Shown here: in pieces, positions 1 to 5,840 of the stretch
How positions within the stretch are numbered: the stretch's first letter is position 1
How the letters are laid out: each line of letters opens with the position of its first letter
Notes under the pieces: generated by a model
Database searches by the model: none
Seen by the model: the letters and a program-made list of their open reading frames with translations, nothing else
What the model was told of the DNA's origin: nothing
Source of the DNA: Deltaproteobacteria bacterium
GTDB lineage: Bacteria > Desulfobacterota > Desulfobacteria > Desulfobacterales > JAABPS01
DNA: 6,772 nucleotides
NCBI GenBank assembly: GCA_019309685.1
Contig: JAFDFT010000126.1
Coordinates: 1-6,772, forward strand
Direction of reading: 5' to 3'
Program-made: the position numbers and the translations under genes

Positions 1-1
1 C

Positions 2-319
2 AAATCGACTGAAGAAAATTTAGTATCAGCAGTTGAAGGTGAAAGCCATGAGTTTGAAAATATGTATCCACCTTTCTTAAAAGAAGCTCAGGAAGAAGGG
101 AATAAGCCAGCGGAGCTTTCTTTTAGATTCGCCCTTGCAGTAGAAGAAATACATCATAGCCTTTATAATGAGGCACTTGAATCCGTAAAAGCCGGAAAAG
201 ATCTGCCTGAAAAAAAGATATATGTATGTGAAGTTTGTGGCAATACTGTTTATGATAATCCGCCTGAAAAATGCCCTGTTTGCAGCGCTTCGCAATCAAA
301 GTTTACGGAGATTGATTAA
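2..319 (+). CDS. Rubrerythrin, 3' part (5' end outside window)
   Basis: Rubrerythrin is a cytoplasmic non-haem iron protein that reduces hydrogen peroxide in anaerobes, using a diiron four-helix bundle and a rubredoxin-like Fe(SCys)4 site. The frame is open from base 2, giving 105 residues. The methionine codon at 62 is internal: the residues before it (ENLVSAVEGESHEF) already match the family's third bundle helix, with ligand-type Glu residues. The EEIHH segment (about residues 49-53 of the visible part) matches the fourth helix with its Glu and His ligands. The C-terminal 35 residues form a rubredoxin-like knuckle pair, CEVCG and CPVC, ending at the usual place for the family. The missing N-terminal part should hold the first two helices. 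No gene follows closely. Family assignment is secure. The physiological electron donor cannot be told from the window. Confidence 0.95.
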   Translation, partial: KSTEENLVSAVEGESHEFENMYPPFLKEAQEEGNKPAELSFRFALAVEEIHHSLYNEALESVKAGKDLPEKKIYVCEVCGNTVYDNPPEKCPVCSASQSKFTEID

Positions 320-331
320 TCTAGCCCTTCA

Positions 332-350
332 GTCCTGCTGCGAGCGGGGC
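332..350 (+). terminator. Terminator-like hairpin after rubrerythrin
   Basis: GTCCTGCT (332-339) pairs with AGCGGGGC (343-350) across a GCG triloop: 8 pairs including two G-U. It starts 12 bases past the rubrerythrin stop. No T-run follows, so it is not a canonical intrinsic terminator. It could instead be part of a dispersed intergenic repeat. Confidence 0.35.
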
Positions 351-559
351 CGATGTCTAAAAGAAGATGAATAAATCCCTCGAGAAAAGCATTCTACCCA
401 GGCGAGTGATTAACATTCGAAAAACCGCTTATATAAAAATGTTTCTCGCAAACAATACGCTCAATAAAACGGGTCATTCTCACAACCCCCCATCATCTCA
501 CCTGAAAACAACACATCTCTATCCGTTTTTAATTTTTTTATAAATATGCTGCGTTTTAC

Positions 560-587
560 TTGGATTATTTTCAACAATGTCTATATT
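560..587 (+). promoter_or_regulatory. Possible promoter of the cupin gene
   Basis: TTGGAT (560-565) and TATATT (582-587) are separated by 16 bases, about 60 bases before the cupin start. Each box departs from the sigma70 consensus, and the background is AT-rich, so chance matches are expected. Tentative. Confidence 0.3.
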
Positions 588-649
588 TAAGGTATTATTA
601 AAATGTATTAGTAGGATTAATATTAACCAGCAAAATCAGGAGTATGGAA

Positions 650-973
650 ATGACAAGCGAAACAGAATCATATGCCCTGGCAGATATGGCGGATTATCAA
701 GAAGGATCAGTCGTCAGCAAAACCATTATAAATAAAAAAACAGGTACCGTTACTCTATTTGCTTTTTATAAAGGACAGGGACTGAGTGAACATAAAGCCC
801 CATATGATGCGATGGTTCAGGTACTTGATGGTATGGCTGAAATAAAAATATCCGGCAAGCCTCATCAATTAACAAAGGGGGAAATGATCATTATGCCTGC
901 CAATGAACCGCATGCCCTGACAGCGATCGATAGTTTTAAAATGCTGCTCACCATGATTAAATCGAATGAGTAG
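650..973 (+). CDS. Small single-domain cupin protein
   Basis: This is a 107-residue protein made of one cupin beta-barrel (cupin_2 type). From the chosen start, motif 1 runs about residues 44-61 (GLSEHKAPYDAM then VQVLDG) and motif 2 about 77-90 (GEMIIMPANEPHAL). Canonical motif 1 has HxH followed by Glu. Here the second His is Ala50 and the Glu position is Ala54 or Asp53, leaving His48 and His88 as clear metal-type ligands. As far as I recall, this HKAP(Y/F)DA pattern is common in small cupins of anaerobes, so it is not a broken gene. An ATG also exists at 644, but AGGAG at 638-642 is only one base from it and seven bases from 650, so 650 is preferred. The substrate is unknown; roles in sugar, quercetin-like or stress chemistry cannot be separated from sequence. 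It looks monocistronic. Confidence 0.88.
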   Translation: MTSETESYALADMADYQEGSVVSKTIINKKTGTVTLFAFYKGQGLSEHKAPYDAMVQVLDGMAEIKISGKPHQLTKGEMIIMPANEPHALTAIDSFKMLLTMIKSNE

Positions 974-1055
974 TTTTGGAATGTTTCTACTCTTCTTTAA
1001 TTGGCAGATCAAAGAAAACAGAGGTTTATACGTTCAGATTAAAGAAGTGTGTGCT

Positions 1056-1082
1056 TTGACGTGATTTAACGTAAGTTAATTC
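1056..1082 (+). promoter_or_regulatory. Possible -35 box with overlapping dyad upstream of CARDB gene
   Basis: TTGACG (1056-1061) resembles a -35 box. It is followed by an imperfect dyad: GATTTAAC (approximately 1063-1070) against GTTAATTC (1075-1082), with one mismatch and a GTAA centre. No good -10 box sits at 16-18 bases. The arrangement could be an operator over a weak promoter, about 90 bases ahead of the start codon. Low certainty. Confidence 0.22.
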
Positions 1083-1168
1083 ATAGAGAAAATGCTGCCT
1101 GTTACCTATAAATTCTCTTTGAGCTCTTTTTAAAGAACTAACATCAAAAGCAAAAAAGGAGATGTGAA

Positions 1169-1675
1169 ATGAAAAAGCAATTTAAACAAAGTCTTTTTTT
1201 GATATCTGTTTTTGCTTTGGGAATACTGTCTTCTCAAGCTGCCTTTTCTGGTCAGCTAATAACTCCTGATATCATAACTATTAATGATTCCAGCGGTTCG
1301 AACCATATATATGCTCAAAGAAAACTGCCTAATTTGTGTTTTGGTTCTATTAACGTTCACTCTCGAAAAGGTACTTACAATATTATTGCATTCAAAGAGT
1401 ATGACTATTCAGCAAGCCTGTTCGTTGAAAATTCCAGTATAAAAAATGTTCGCGTTAGAGCGGGAATCGTCGACGGGAAGGTATTTTATGATAAAATGTT
1501 CGCTTATATTTCAGAAGGCGCACCTAAACGGATTGAGTTTACATGTATTTTGCCTGTCGGCACCCATACCATTTATATCGAAATAGATCCGGAAAATACG
1601 ATTGACGAATTAGATGAAAAAGATAATCGTATAACCAGAACATTTATTGCGAATCTTTTTATTAATGCACTTTAG
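1169..1675 (+). CDS. Secreted CARDB-like domain protein
   Basis: This is a 168-residue exported protein. The N-terminus is a typical Sec signal peptide: KK at residues 2-3, a hydrophobic core at about 9-20, and small residues before likely cleavage at 24/25 (SQA) or 27/28 (AFS). There is no lipobox Cys. The mature part ends in an Ig-like beta-sandwich resembling CARDB (cell-adhesion related domain in bacteria), about residues 78-160: a strand with VEN, alternating valines (IKNVRVRAGI), a G-T-H-T-I turn, then IEIDPENTIDELDEKDN, which is the family's Asp/Asn-rich end. C57 and C126 might form a disulfide after export. AGGAG (1157-1161) lies 7 bases ahead of the ATG. CARDB domains usually occur as repeats in large surface proteins; here one stands alone with no enzyme or anchor domain, so partner and function are unknown. 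A hairpin follows the gene. Confidence 0.75.
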   Translation: MKKQFKQSLFLISVFALGILSSQAAFSGQLITPDIITINDSSGSNHIYAQRKLPNLCFGSINVHSRKGTYNIIAFKEYDYSASLFVENSSIKNVRVRAGIVDGKVFYDKMFAYISEGAPKRIEFTCILPVGTHTIYIEIDPENTIDELDEKDNRITRTFIANLFINAL

Positions 1676-1718
1676 TTCTACAGAATTATTTAAAACCCGT
1701 TTAACCAGGGTAAGTTTG

Positions 1719-1745
1719 AAATGGGGGCTTTAAAGTCCCCCATTT
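1719..1745 (+). terminator. Strong hairpin after the CARDB gene
   Basis: AAATGGGGG (1719-1727) is perfectly complementary to CCCCCATTT (1737-1745), with a 9-base centre that can add CTT/AAG pairs. It lies 44 bases past the stop. There is no T-run behind it on the + strand beyond the ATTT of the stem, so termination would be factor-assisted, or the structure may protect the 3' end of the mRNA. A smaller stem, TTACC-TTT-GGTAA, sits at 1761-1773. Confidence 0.55.
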
Positions 1746-1930
1746 GCGGCTTCCCAACCATTACCTTTGGTAACTTATAGAAGAATAAATTTCATTTTTT
1801 GTATGCTATCCTTTTTCACTATTTACTGAAGTTATTGAATACATCCAATTGTTTCCATTCAAATTATAATATGCTATATAATTTTTAAAATATTATCATA
1901 AAGCAGATTTGATTAATTATAGGTGATGAA

Positions 1931-2218
1931 ATGGATAAAATATTTGATGGAAAAAGGCCGACGAAATTAGGCACTGAGAAGAGGCCTGCTGCAGTTAGGG
2001 TCAAAACAAAAACAAGACAGAAAGAAGTAGAATCTATCTTTAAGAAAAATAAATGGTATTATGCAATTGAAGTGGATGCTAAAAAAGAGGAAGATGTTAA
2101 CGATTTAGAAATATTATTAAATACGCCAAAACCGGTAAAATCGGATAAAAAGGTGGGCCGGAATAATCCTTGCCCGTGCGGAAGCGGGGAAAAGCATAAA
2201 AAATGCTGTGGAAAATGA
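1931..2218 (+). CDS. SEC-C metal-binding motif protein, PBPRA1643-like
   Basis: This 95-residue cytoplasmic protein ends in a SEC-C zinc motif, NPCPCGSGEKHKKCCGK: Cys81, Cys83, Cys92 and Cys93 are the expected ligands, as at the C-terminus of SecA. The part before it (KLGTEKRPAAV, then RQKEVESIFKKNKW, EVDAKKEEDVNDLEILLN and a PK-rich linker) fits, from memory, the small SWIM/SEC-C family typified by PBPRA1643. Members of that family are usually somewhat longer at the N-terminus. AGGTG (1921-1925) precedes the ATG by 5 bases. The function of this family is not established; metal binding or ribosome/SecB-type contacts are suggestions from SEC-C alone. It is converging with the CNNM gene, 58 bases apart, and no terminator hairpin is visible between them. 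TATAAT boxes at 1865-1870 and 1877-1882 lack a good -35 partner. Confidence 0.88.
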   Translation: MDKIFDGKRPTKLGTEKRPAAVRVKTKTRQKEVESIFKKNKWYYAIEVDAKKEEDVNDLEILLNTPKPVKSDKKVGRNNPCPCGSGEKHKKCCGK

Positions 2219-2276
2219 ACCATGACTATTTTACCCAAACAGCTTAAATACAAAAGGTCTTCCGAAAAACCGGGCG

Positions 2277-3494
2277 CTATTTCCGACGGATCATATATTT
2301 CTGTATTCTATTCCCCTTTCTTTCCTCAACAATCACAATAAACGGGTCTACATCGATTTCCTCTTTTTCCTCAGGAATCATTCCTATGCGGTTCAGGATG
2401 TAACCGGAAAAAGTGCCATATTCATTTGACTCTGGAATATTCATTCCAACTGCCGCGTTCACCTCGTCAATATCTGATTTTCCTAAAACGAGCCATTCTC
2501 TTTTTTTAAGCTTAACGATATTGGGCTCTTCTTTGTCAGTTTCATCCTCTATCTCACCCACTATCTCTTCAAGGGAATCTTCGAGCGTTATCAAGCCGGA
2601 TACTCCGCCATACTCATCTACCACTATAGCCATATGATCTTTTCGTTTTTTGAATTGCTGCAGGAGTTTATCCAGTTTTTTATTTTCAGGAACAAAATAT
2701 GGTTTTCGCGTTATTTTTCGAATATCAACCTCTGAATTTGATATGGCCTGGTGCATGAAAAGGTCTTTAATGTTTACGATACCGACAATGTTGTCGATGT
2801 TATTTTCAATAACAGGTATCCGAGTATAACCCGTAGCCAGGATTTTTTTAAGATCAACTTTTTCATCAGCAGCGATCACAAACATATCGGCCCGGGGCGT
2901 CATGATTTCCGAAGCGCTGGTATCATCAAATTCAAATATTTTGTTGATCAGCTCCCTTTCCTCACCCTTGATCTCTCCTTCTTCTTCTACCGCTTCAACA
3001 AATGTCATAAGCTCTGCTTCTGTAACCTTGGGGGAGCCTTTAATTTTACCTGTCAATTTGGGAATAAAGTTTAAGAAAAATATGAGCGGAATAAAGAGAA
3101 TGGATAACCAGTAAACAGGATATATAACAAATCTTGCAATTAACACATTATTTCGCGTAGCAATGGACTTTGGGAATACTTCACCAAAAACCAGAATTAA
3201 AAAAGTCATTATAAGCGTCGCTATACCAACTGCGTAACTGGTAAAATAGCTTATGGTTATTGAAGCCGCAATCGCTGACGCGGCAATATTTACAACATTA
3301 TTTCCGATAAGAATGGTTGTTAGCAGTCGGTGAGGGTCTTCCTTCATTCTTTTAATAAGCACGAATGATTTGCCCTCATTCTTTGCAAAGTGCCTTGCTT
3401 TTGTTCTACTAATTGAAAAAAGCGATGTTTCTGCAGAGGAAAAAAAGCCGGAAAGAATTAATAGTACTACCAACAATATTATTTGATAGAGCAT
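2277..3494 (-). CDS. CNNM-CBS-CorC/HlyC family membrane protein
   Basis: This is a full-length 405-residue member of the UPF0053/CorC-HlyC group, related to archaeal CorB and animal CNNM proteins linked to Mg2+ efflux or divalent cation handling. The membrane CNNM (DUF21) domain covers about residues 1-140, with the conserved FFSSAET (17-23), GNNVVNIAAS (64-73) and FGEVFPKS (103-110) segments that build the ion site in CorB structures. A helical connector follows. The CBS pair covers about 195-320, starting at MTPRADM (198-204) and including VDEYGGVSGLITLED (302-316), the usual nucleotide-binding half. The CorC_HlyC C-terminal domain covers about 332-403. An in-frame TAA lies four codons upstream, so this ATG is the earliest start; its ribosome site is poor. 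It lies 67 bases after the LapA gene and is likely the last gene of the operon. Annotations as hemolysin are historical. Transported ion inferred, not shown. Confidence 0.92.
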   Translation of the reverse strand: MLYQIILLVVLLILSGFFSSAETSLFSISRTKARHFAKNEGKSFVLIKRMKEDPHRLLTTILIGNNVVNIAASAIAASITISYFTSYAVGIATLIMTFLILVFGEVFPKSIATRNNVLIARFVIYPVYWLSILFIPLIFFLNFIPKLTGKIKGSPKVTEAELMTFVEAVEEEGEIKGEERELINKIFEFDDTSASEIMTPRADMFVIAADEKVDLKKILATGYTRIPVIENNIDNIVGIVNIKDLFMHQAISNSEVDIRKITRKPYFVPENKKLDKLLQQFKKRKDHMAIVVDEYGGVSGLITLEDSLEEIVGEIEDETDKEEPNIVKLKKREWLVLGKSDIDEVNAAVGMNIPESNEYGTFSGYILNRIGMIPEEKEEIDVDPFIVIVEERKGNRIQKYMIRRK

Positions 3495-3561
3495 ATAATG
3501 AATCTTTTATTTATGTAATTAGATAGCACAGTTTTTTATAATTCAAGGCAGACAAACATTC

Positions 3562-3837
3562 TTAAACAGGATCGATGTCCTTCTCAATAGCTTTTTCTTG
3601 AAGTACGGAAAGATTCTTTTTTAAATTTCTTAAGTCCAGATACTTTCTCGCCAGTTTTGGCAAAACAAGTATCGCAACGATTGCCGCACCAAGTAATGCA
3701 GAGTAAAAAATCAAAGCGGTAAGTGTCGCCTCAATTTCCCAAAAGAAGAATTTAAGCGTTACGGGTGTGTTGTTTTGTATCCCAGGAATGACAACCGCCA
3801 AAATGAGTAAAAAGGTTACTATTAAGGTAATATACAT
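3562..3837 (-). CDS. LapA-domain (DUF1049) two-helix membrane protein
   Basis: This is a small inner-membrane protein of 91 residues from the chosen start. Two hydrophobic helices (about residues 2-18 and 38-60) flank a short loop NNTPVTLKFFFWEIEA, which is the pattern of the LapA/DUF1049 family. A charged, probably coiled-coil tail (about 62-86) lies in the cytoplasm. In E. coli, LapA acts with LapB in control of LPS synthesis; no LapB-type TPR protein is in this window, so that role is only a family hint. The frame is open to an ATG at 3882, but AAGGAG (complement of 3844-3849) stands 6 bases before the ATG at 3837. The 15 extra residues look unlike the family, so 3837 is preferred. Upstream by 75 bases is the 52-residue membrane protein; downstream by 67 bases is the CNNM protein. 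Confidence 0.85.
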   Translation of the reverse strand: MYITLIVTFLLILAVVIPGIQNNTPVTLKFFFWEIEATLTALIFYSALLGAAIVAILVLPKLARKYLDLRNLKKNLSVLQEKAIEKDIDPV

Positions 3838-3912
3838 TATTGTCTCCTTGATTTTTACAGGCAAGGCGCACCCTTCCATCAATGGGTTGATTGTAGAATA
3901 CGCTTTTCTTTA

Positions 3913-4071
3913 TTATTCTTCTTTTTTACCTTCAGACCGGATCTTTTGTTCCATTTTGCCTAAAATTTCAGCAACATTCTCACGTAGGTTTTTCATTCCG
4001 CCTGTTCTTTGCAATGCAATAATTGCCAGAACCAGTGCAACAACAGAAATAATAAAATTGATAAAGCCCAT
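3913..4071 (-). CDS. 52-residue single-pass membrane protein
   Basis: This short gene has good marks of being real. It begins MGFINFIISVVALVLAIIAL, one transmembrane helix at about residues 3-20. It continues with QRTGG, a helical charged segment (MKNLRENVAEILGKMEQKIRSEG) and a basic/acidic end KKEE before TAA. The upstream strand reads AAAGGAAATAGAATC before the ATG, a fair ribosome site. It shares strand and close spacing with the LapA and CNNM genes and would be the first gene of that operon. The topology, one N-terminal helix and a cytoplasmic helical tail, suggests a scaffold or regulator of a membrane partner. I do not recognise a family, and no function is assigned. It is below many gene-finder length limits. 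Confidence 0.7.
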   Translation of the reverse strand: MGFINFIISVVALVLAIIALQRTGGMKNLRENVAEILGKMEQKIRSEGKKEE

Positions 4072-4164
4072 GATTCTATTTCCTTTCCTGTTTAACGATT
4101 TAATGATTTAATGACTAGATAATAAGAACGTATTTGCTAGGTTATGATTCTGTAATATTTAAAT

Positions 4165-4193
4165 ATTTTATTATTTCTAAACAAAATAATCAA
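4165..4193 (-). promoter_or_regulatory. Probable promoter of the small membrane protein-LapA-CNNM operon
   Basis: Read on the - strand, TTGATT (complement of 4188-4193) and TAAAAT (complement of 4165-4170) are exactly 17 bases apart. This places transcription start near 4158 and gives a leader of about 85 bases to the ATG at 4071. The surroundings are very AT-rich, so a chance match is possible. Confidence 0.4.
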
Positions 4194-4432
4194 TTAATTA
4201 AAAATAAATAGGCGAATGAGAATTTATACTCATCAAAATAATCATTTAAGTTATAATATCAAGATGTCCTAAAGTTATTAACCTGTCTCAATTACGAAAT
4301 ATTACACAATCAATATACAACAATAATTCATTACCTTAAAAACTCATCCGCCAATAGTTTGTATTGTTAAATATAAATTACAAACACCGGTTTAATATAA
4401 TACAGAATCAAACTATTTTATCATTAAAACTC

Positions 4433-4460
4433 TTGACATTACTTTTGTATTTAATATAAT
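4433..4460 (+). promoter_or_regulatory. Consensus sigma70-type promoter of acyl-CoA dehydrogenase operon
   Basis: TTGACA (4433-4438) and TATAAT (4455-4460) both match the consensus perfectly, with a 16-base spacer. Transcription should start near 4467. A promoter this strong in front of a catabolic gene usually needs a repressor, which fits the palindrome just downstream. The leader to the ATG would be about 187 bases. Confidence 0.75.
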
Positions 4461-4471
4461 TTTGCTATTCC

Positions 4472-4490
4472 GACTGAGCGCTCGTTCATT
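4472..4490 (+). promoter_or_regulatory. Candidate repressor operator (GAGCGCTC palindrome)
   Basis: A perfect 8-base palindrome GAGCGCTC (4476-4483) lies about 10 bases past the predicted start of transcription, inside the imperfect dyad GACTGAGCGCTCGTTC. It is GC-rich in a very AT-rich region. Its size and place suit a TetR-family repressor of the kind that controls acyl-CoA genes, blocking early elongation or initiation. No regulator gene is in the window, so the binding protein is inferred. Confidence 0.45.
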
Positions 4491-4653
4491 TCTCTAGAAT
4501 TATCTAAATATCGATGATTCGTTGCTCTTGCTGAACACGGGGCTTTAATTTTCTTTTTGTTTTTGGTAAGTATTATGGTGCTTCAAGCTTTTTTTATATT
4601 ATGTGTAGCCTAATATTTTTTTCTGTCACGTTTATACCTTTTTAGGAGGTATT

Positions 4654-5802
4654 ATGGATTTTGATCTCAGTACTGAACAGGAAATGATTCGGAAGGAAGT
4701 CCGAAAATTTTCAGAATCAGAAATTGTTCCTTTAGCAATTGACTTAGATGAAAAAGAAGAGTTCTCCATTGATCTTACAAAAAAGATGGGTGAAATCGGA
4801 CTATTCGGTATGTTCGTTTCGGAAAAATATGAAGGCCAGGAAATGGAATACCTTTCCTATATCGTTGCCGTAGAAGAACTCGCCCGGATAGACGGTTCTC
4901 AAGCCGCAACTGTTGCTGCTGGGAATTCGCTTGGTATTGGGCCCTTATACTATTTCGGAACAGAAGATCAAAAATTAAAGTACCTCCCAAAACTGTGTAC
5001 AGGTGAAGCGCTCTGGGGTTTTGGCCTGACTGAACCCACCGCCGGTTCGGATGCCGGTGGAAGCAAGACTACGGCAGTAGTAGACGGAAATGACTGGGTT
5101 ATAAATGGATCAAAAATATTTATAACAAATGCTGCCTCTGACATTTCTCTGGGAGTGACTGTTCAGGCCATCACAGGCCAACGTCCCAATGGAAAACCCG
5201 AATATACATGTTTTATTGTCGAACACGGCACCCCGGGTTTTAAGGCAGTACCCATGCATAAAAAGATGATGTGGCGTGCTTCGAACACAGCAGAACTTTA
5301 TTTCGATAATGTTAGAGTGCCAAGTAAAAACATCTTAGGGCAAAGAGGAGACGGCTTTCATCAGATGCTTCAAACACTGGACGGCGGCAGGCTTTCCATT
5401 GGAGCCATGGGGCTTGGCGGGGCTCAGGGTGCTTATGAAATGGCACTGAAATACGCGAAAGAACGAGTTCAGTTCGAACAGCCAATTTCTAAATTTCAGG
5501 CCATAGCATTTAAACTGGCTGACTGTGCAGTTGAAATAGAATGTGCAAGAAATTTGATGTATAAAGCCTGTTGGCTAAGAGACAATAACAGACCATTTGC
5601 CAAAGAGGCCGCCATGGCAAAACTGTATTGCTCTGAAGTCATGGGGCGCGTTGTAAATCACTCGGTTCAAATTCATGGCGGATATGGCTTGATGAAGGAT
5701 TACAATGTAGAAAGATTTTACAGGGATCAAAAACTTCTAGATATCGGTGAAGGCACGTCAGAGATTCAACGAATTGTAATATCAAGATATATCGGATGTT
5801 AA
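4654..5802 (+). CDS. Acyl-CoA dehydrogenase
   Basis: This 382-residue FAD flavoenzyme oxidises an acyl-CoA to the 2,3-enoyl-CoA and passes electrons to electron-transfer flavoprotein. It has the family's usual length and layout: N-terminal helical domain (about 1-118), middle beta domain (about 119-230) and C-terminal helical domain (about 231-382). Signature 1 is GLTEPTAGSDAGG (124-136). Signature 2 runs from Q339 to D358 around HGGYG. The catalytic base is Glu366 in GEGTSEIQR; the residue before it is Gly rather than the common Tyr/Phe. The place used by isovaleryl-CoA dehydrogenase, Glu before Arg in helix G, is Gly here (LDGGR, residues 252-256), so that enzyme is unlikely. Short-chain, cyclic or dicarboxylic substrates all remain possible. 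AGGAGG (4644-4649) sits 4 bases before the ATG. Transcription probably comes from the 4433 promoter and continues into the lyase-like gene 38 bases downstream. Confidence 0.95.
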   Translation: MDFDLSTEQEMIRKEVRKFSESEIVPLAIDLDEKEEFSIDLTKKMGEIGLFGMFVSEKYEGQEMEYLSYIVAVEELARIDGSQAATVAAGNSLGIGPLYYFGTEDQKLKYLPKLCTGEALWGFGLTEPTAGSDAGGSKTTAVVDGNDWVINGSKIFITNAASDISLGVTVQAITGQRPNGKPEYTCFIVEHGTPGFKAVPMHKKMMWRASNTAELYFDNVRVPSKNILGQRGDGFHQMLQTLDGGRLSIGAMGLGGAQGAYEMALKYAKERVQFEQPISKFQAIAFKLADCAVEIECARNLMYKACWLRDNNRPFAKEAAMAKLYCSEVMGRVVNHSVQIHGGYGLMKDYNVERFYRDQKLLDIGEGTSEIQRIVISRYIGC

Positions 5803-5840
5803 CGCGCACACTTTAACTTTTTACAAAACAGGAGATCAAA

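Larger units (their letters stand above)
320..649. other. Intergenic region between rubrerythrin and cupin genes
   Basis: I see no convincing gene in these 330 bases. The first 30 or so are GC-rich and hold the hairpin at 332-350. A long-spaced inverted pair, CGAGAAA (381-387) and TTTCTCG (442-448), is too far apart to call. The longest minus-strand reading from an ATG here is about 27 codons without a ribosome site. The second half is very AT-rich and includes a weak promoter-like pair at 560-587. Confidence 0.6.
4072..4653. other. Divergent AT-rich intergenic region
   Basis: These 582 bases separate the leftward membrane operon from the rightward acyl-CoA dehydrogenase operon and hold promoters for both. 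Further structure: a tandem GATTTAAT near 4097-4112; a 5-bp hairpin ATGAG/CTCAT (4216-4220, 4229-4233); a 7-bp hairpin GTTTGTA/TACAAAC (4357-4363, 4379-4385); an inverted pair GGCGAATGAG (4211-4220) against CTCATCCGCC (4343-4352); and TTTAATATAAT occurring twice (4391-4401, 4450-4460), the second copy containing the -10 box. No gene of usual size is seen. Confidence 0.6.

Noticed and set aside
77..295. - strand frame opposite rubrerythrin
   Set aside because: Antisense shadow of a conserved metal-binding protein.
62..319. Rubrerythrin frame starting at the ATG at 62
   Set aside because: The frame is open to the window edge, and the residues before position 62 match the rubrerythrin helix, so the ATG is internal.
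1132..1142. Palindrome-like AGCTCTTT/AAAGAACT upstream of the CARDB gene
   Set aside because: One mismatch and a two-base centre. Too weak for a hairpin and no regulator is indicated.
2059..2253. - strand frame opposite the SEC-C gene
   Set aside because: Antisense shadow; the Cys motif on the + strand is unmistakable.
2219..2276. Bidirectional terminator between the converging SEC-C and CNNM genes
   Set aside because: Looked for but not found; only a direct repeat TTCCGA is present, with no stable stem plus T-run.
2413..3114. Three + strand frames inside the CNNM gene
   Set aside because: They are antisense shadows of a full-length conserved protein, with Ser/Phe-rich composition and no domains.
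3518..3546. Internal - strand promoter TTGAAT-17-TCTAAT before the CNNM gene
   Set aside because: The spacing is right but both boxes are weak and the DNA is AT-rich. Not strong enough to list as a feature, though it would allow separate expression.
3767..4111. 114-codon + strand frame
   Set aside because: It lies antisense to the LapA gene and the 52-residue gene, which have ribosome sites and coherent membrane-protein sequences. The + frame has no ribosome site or recognisable domain.
4072..4653. CRISPR array or tandem-repeat locus in the AT-rich spacer
   Set aside because: Repeated words are short, AT-only and irregularly spaced, as expected from composition.
4775..4990. - strand frame opposite the acyl-CoA dehydrogenase
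   Set aside because: Antisense shadow of a conserved domain.
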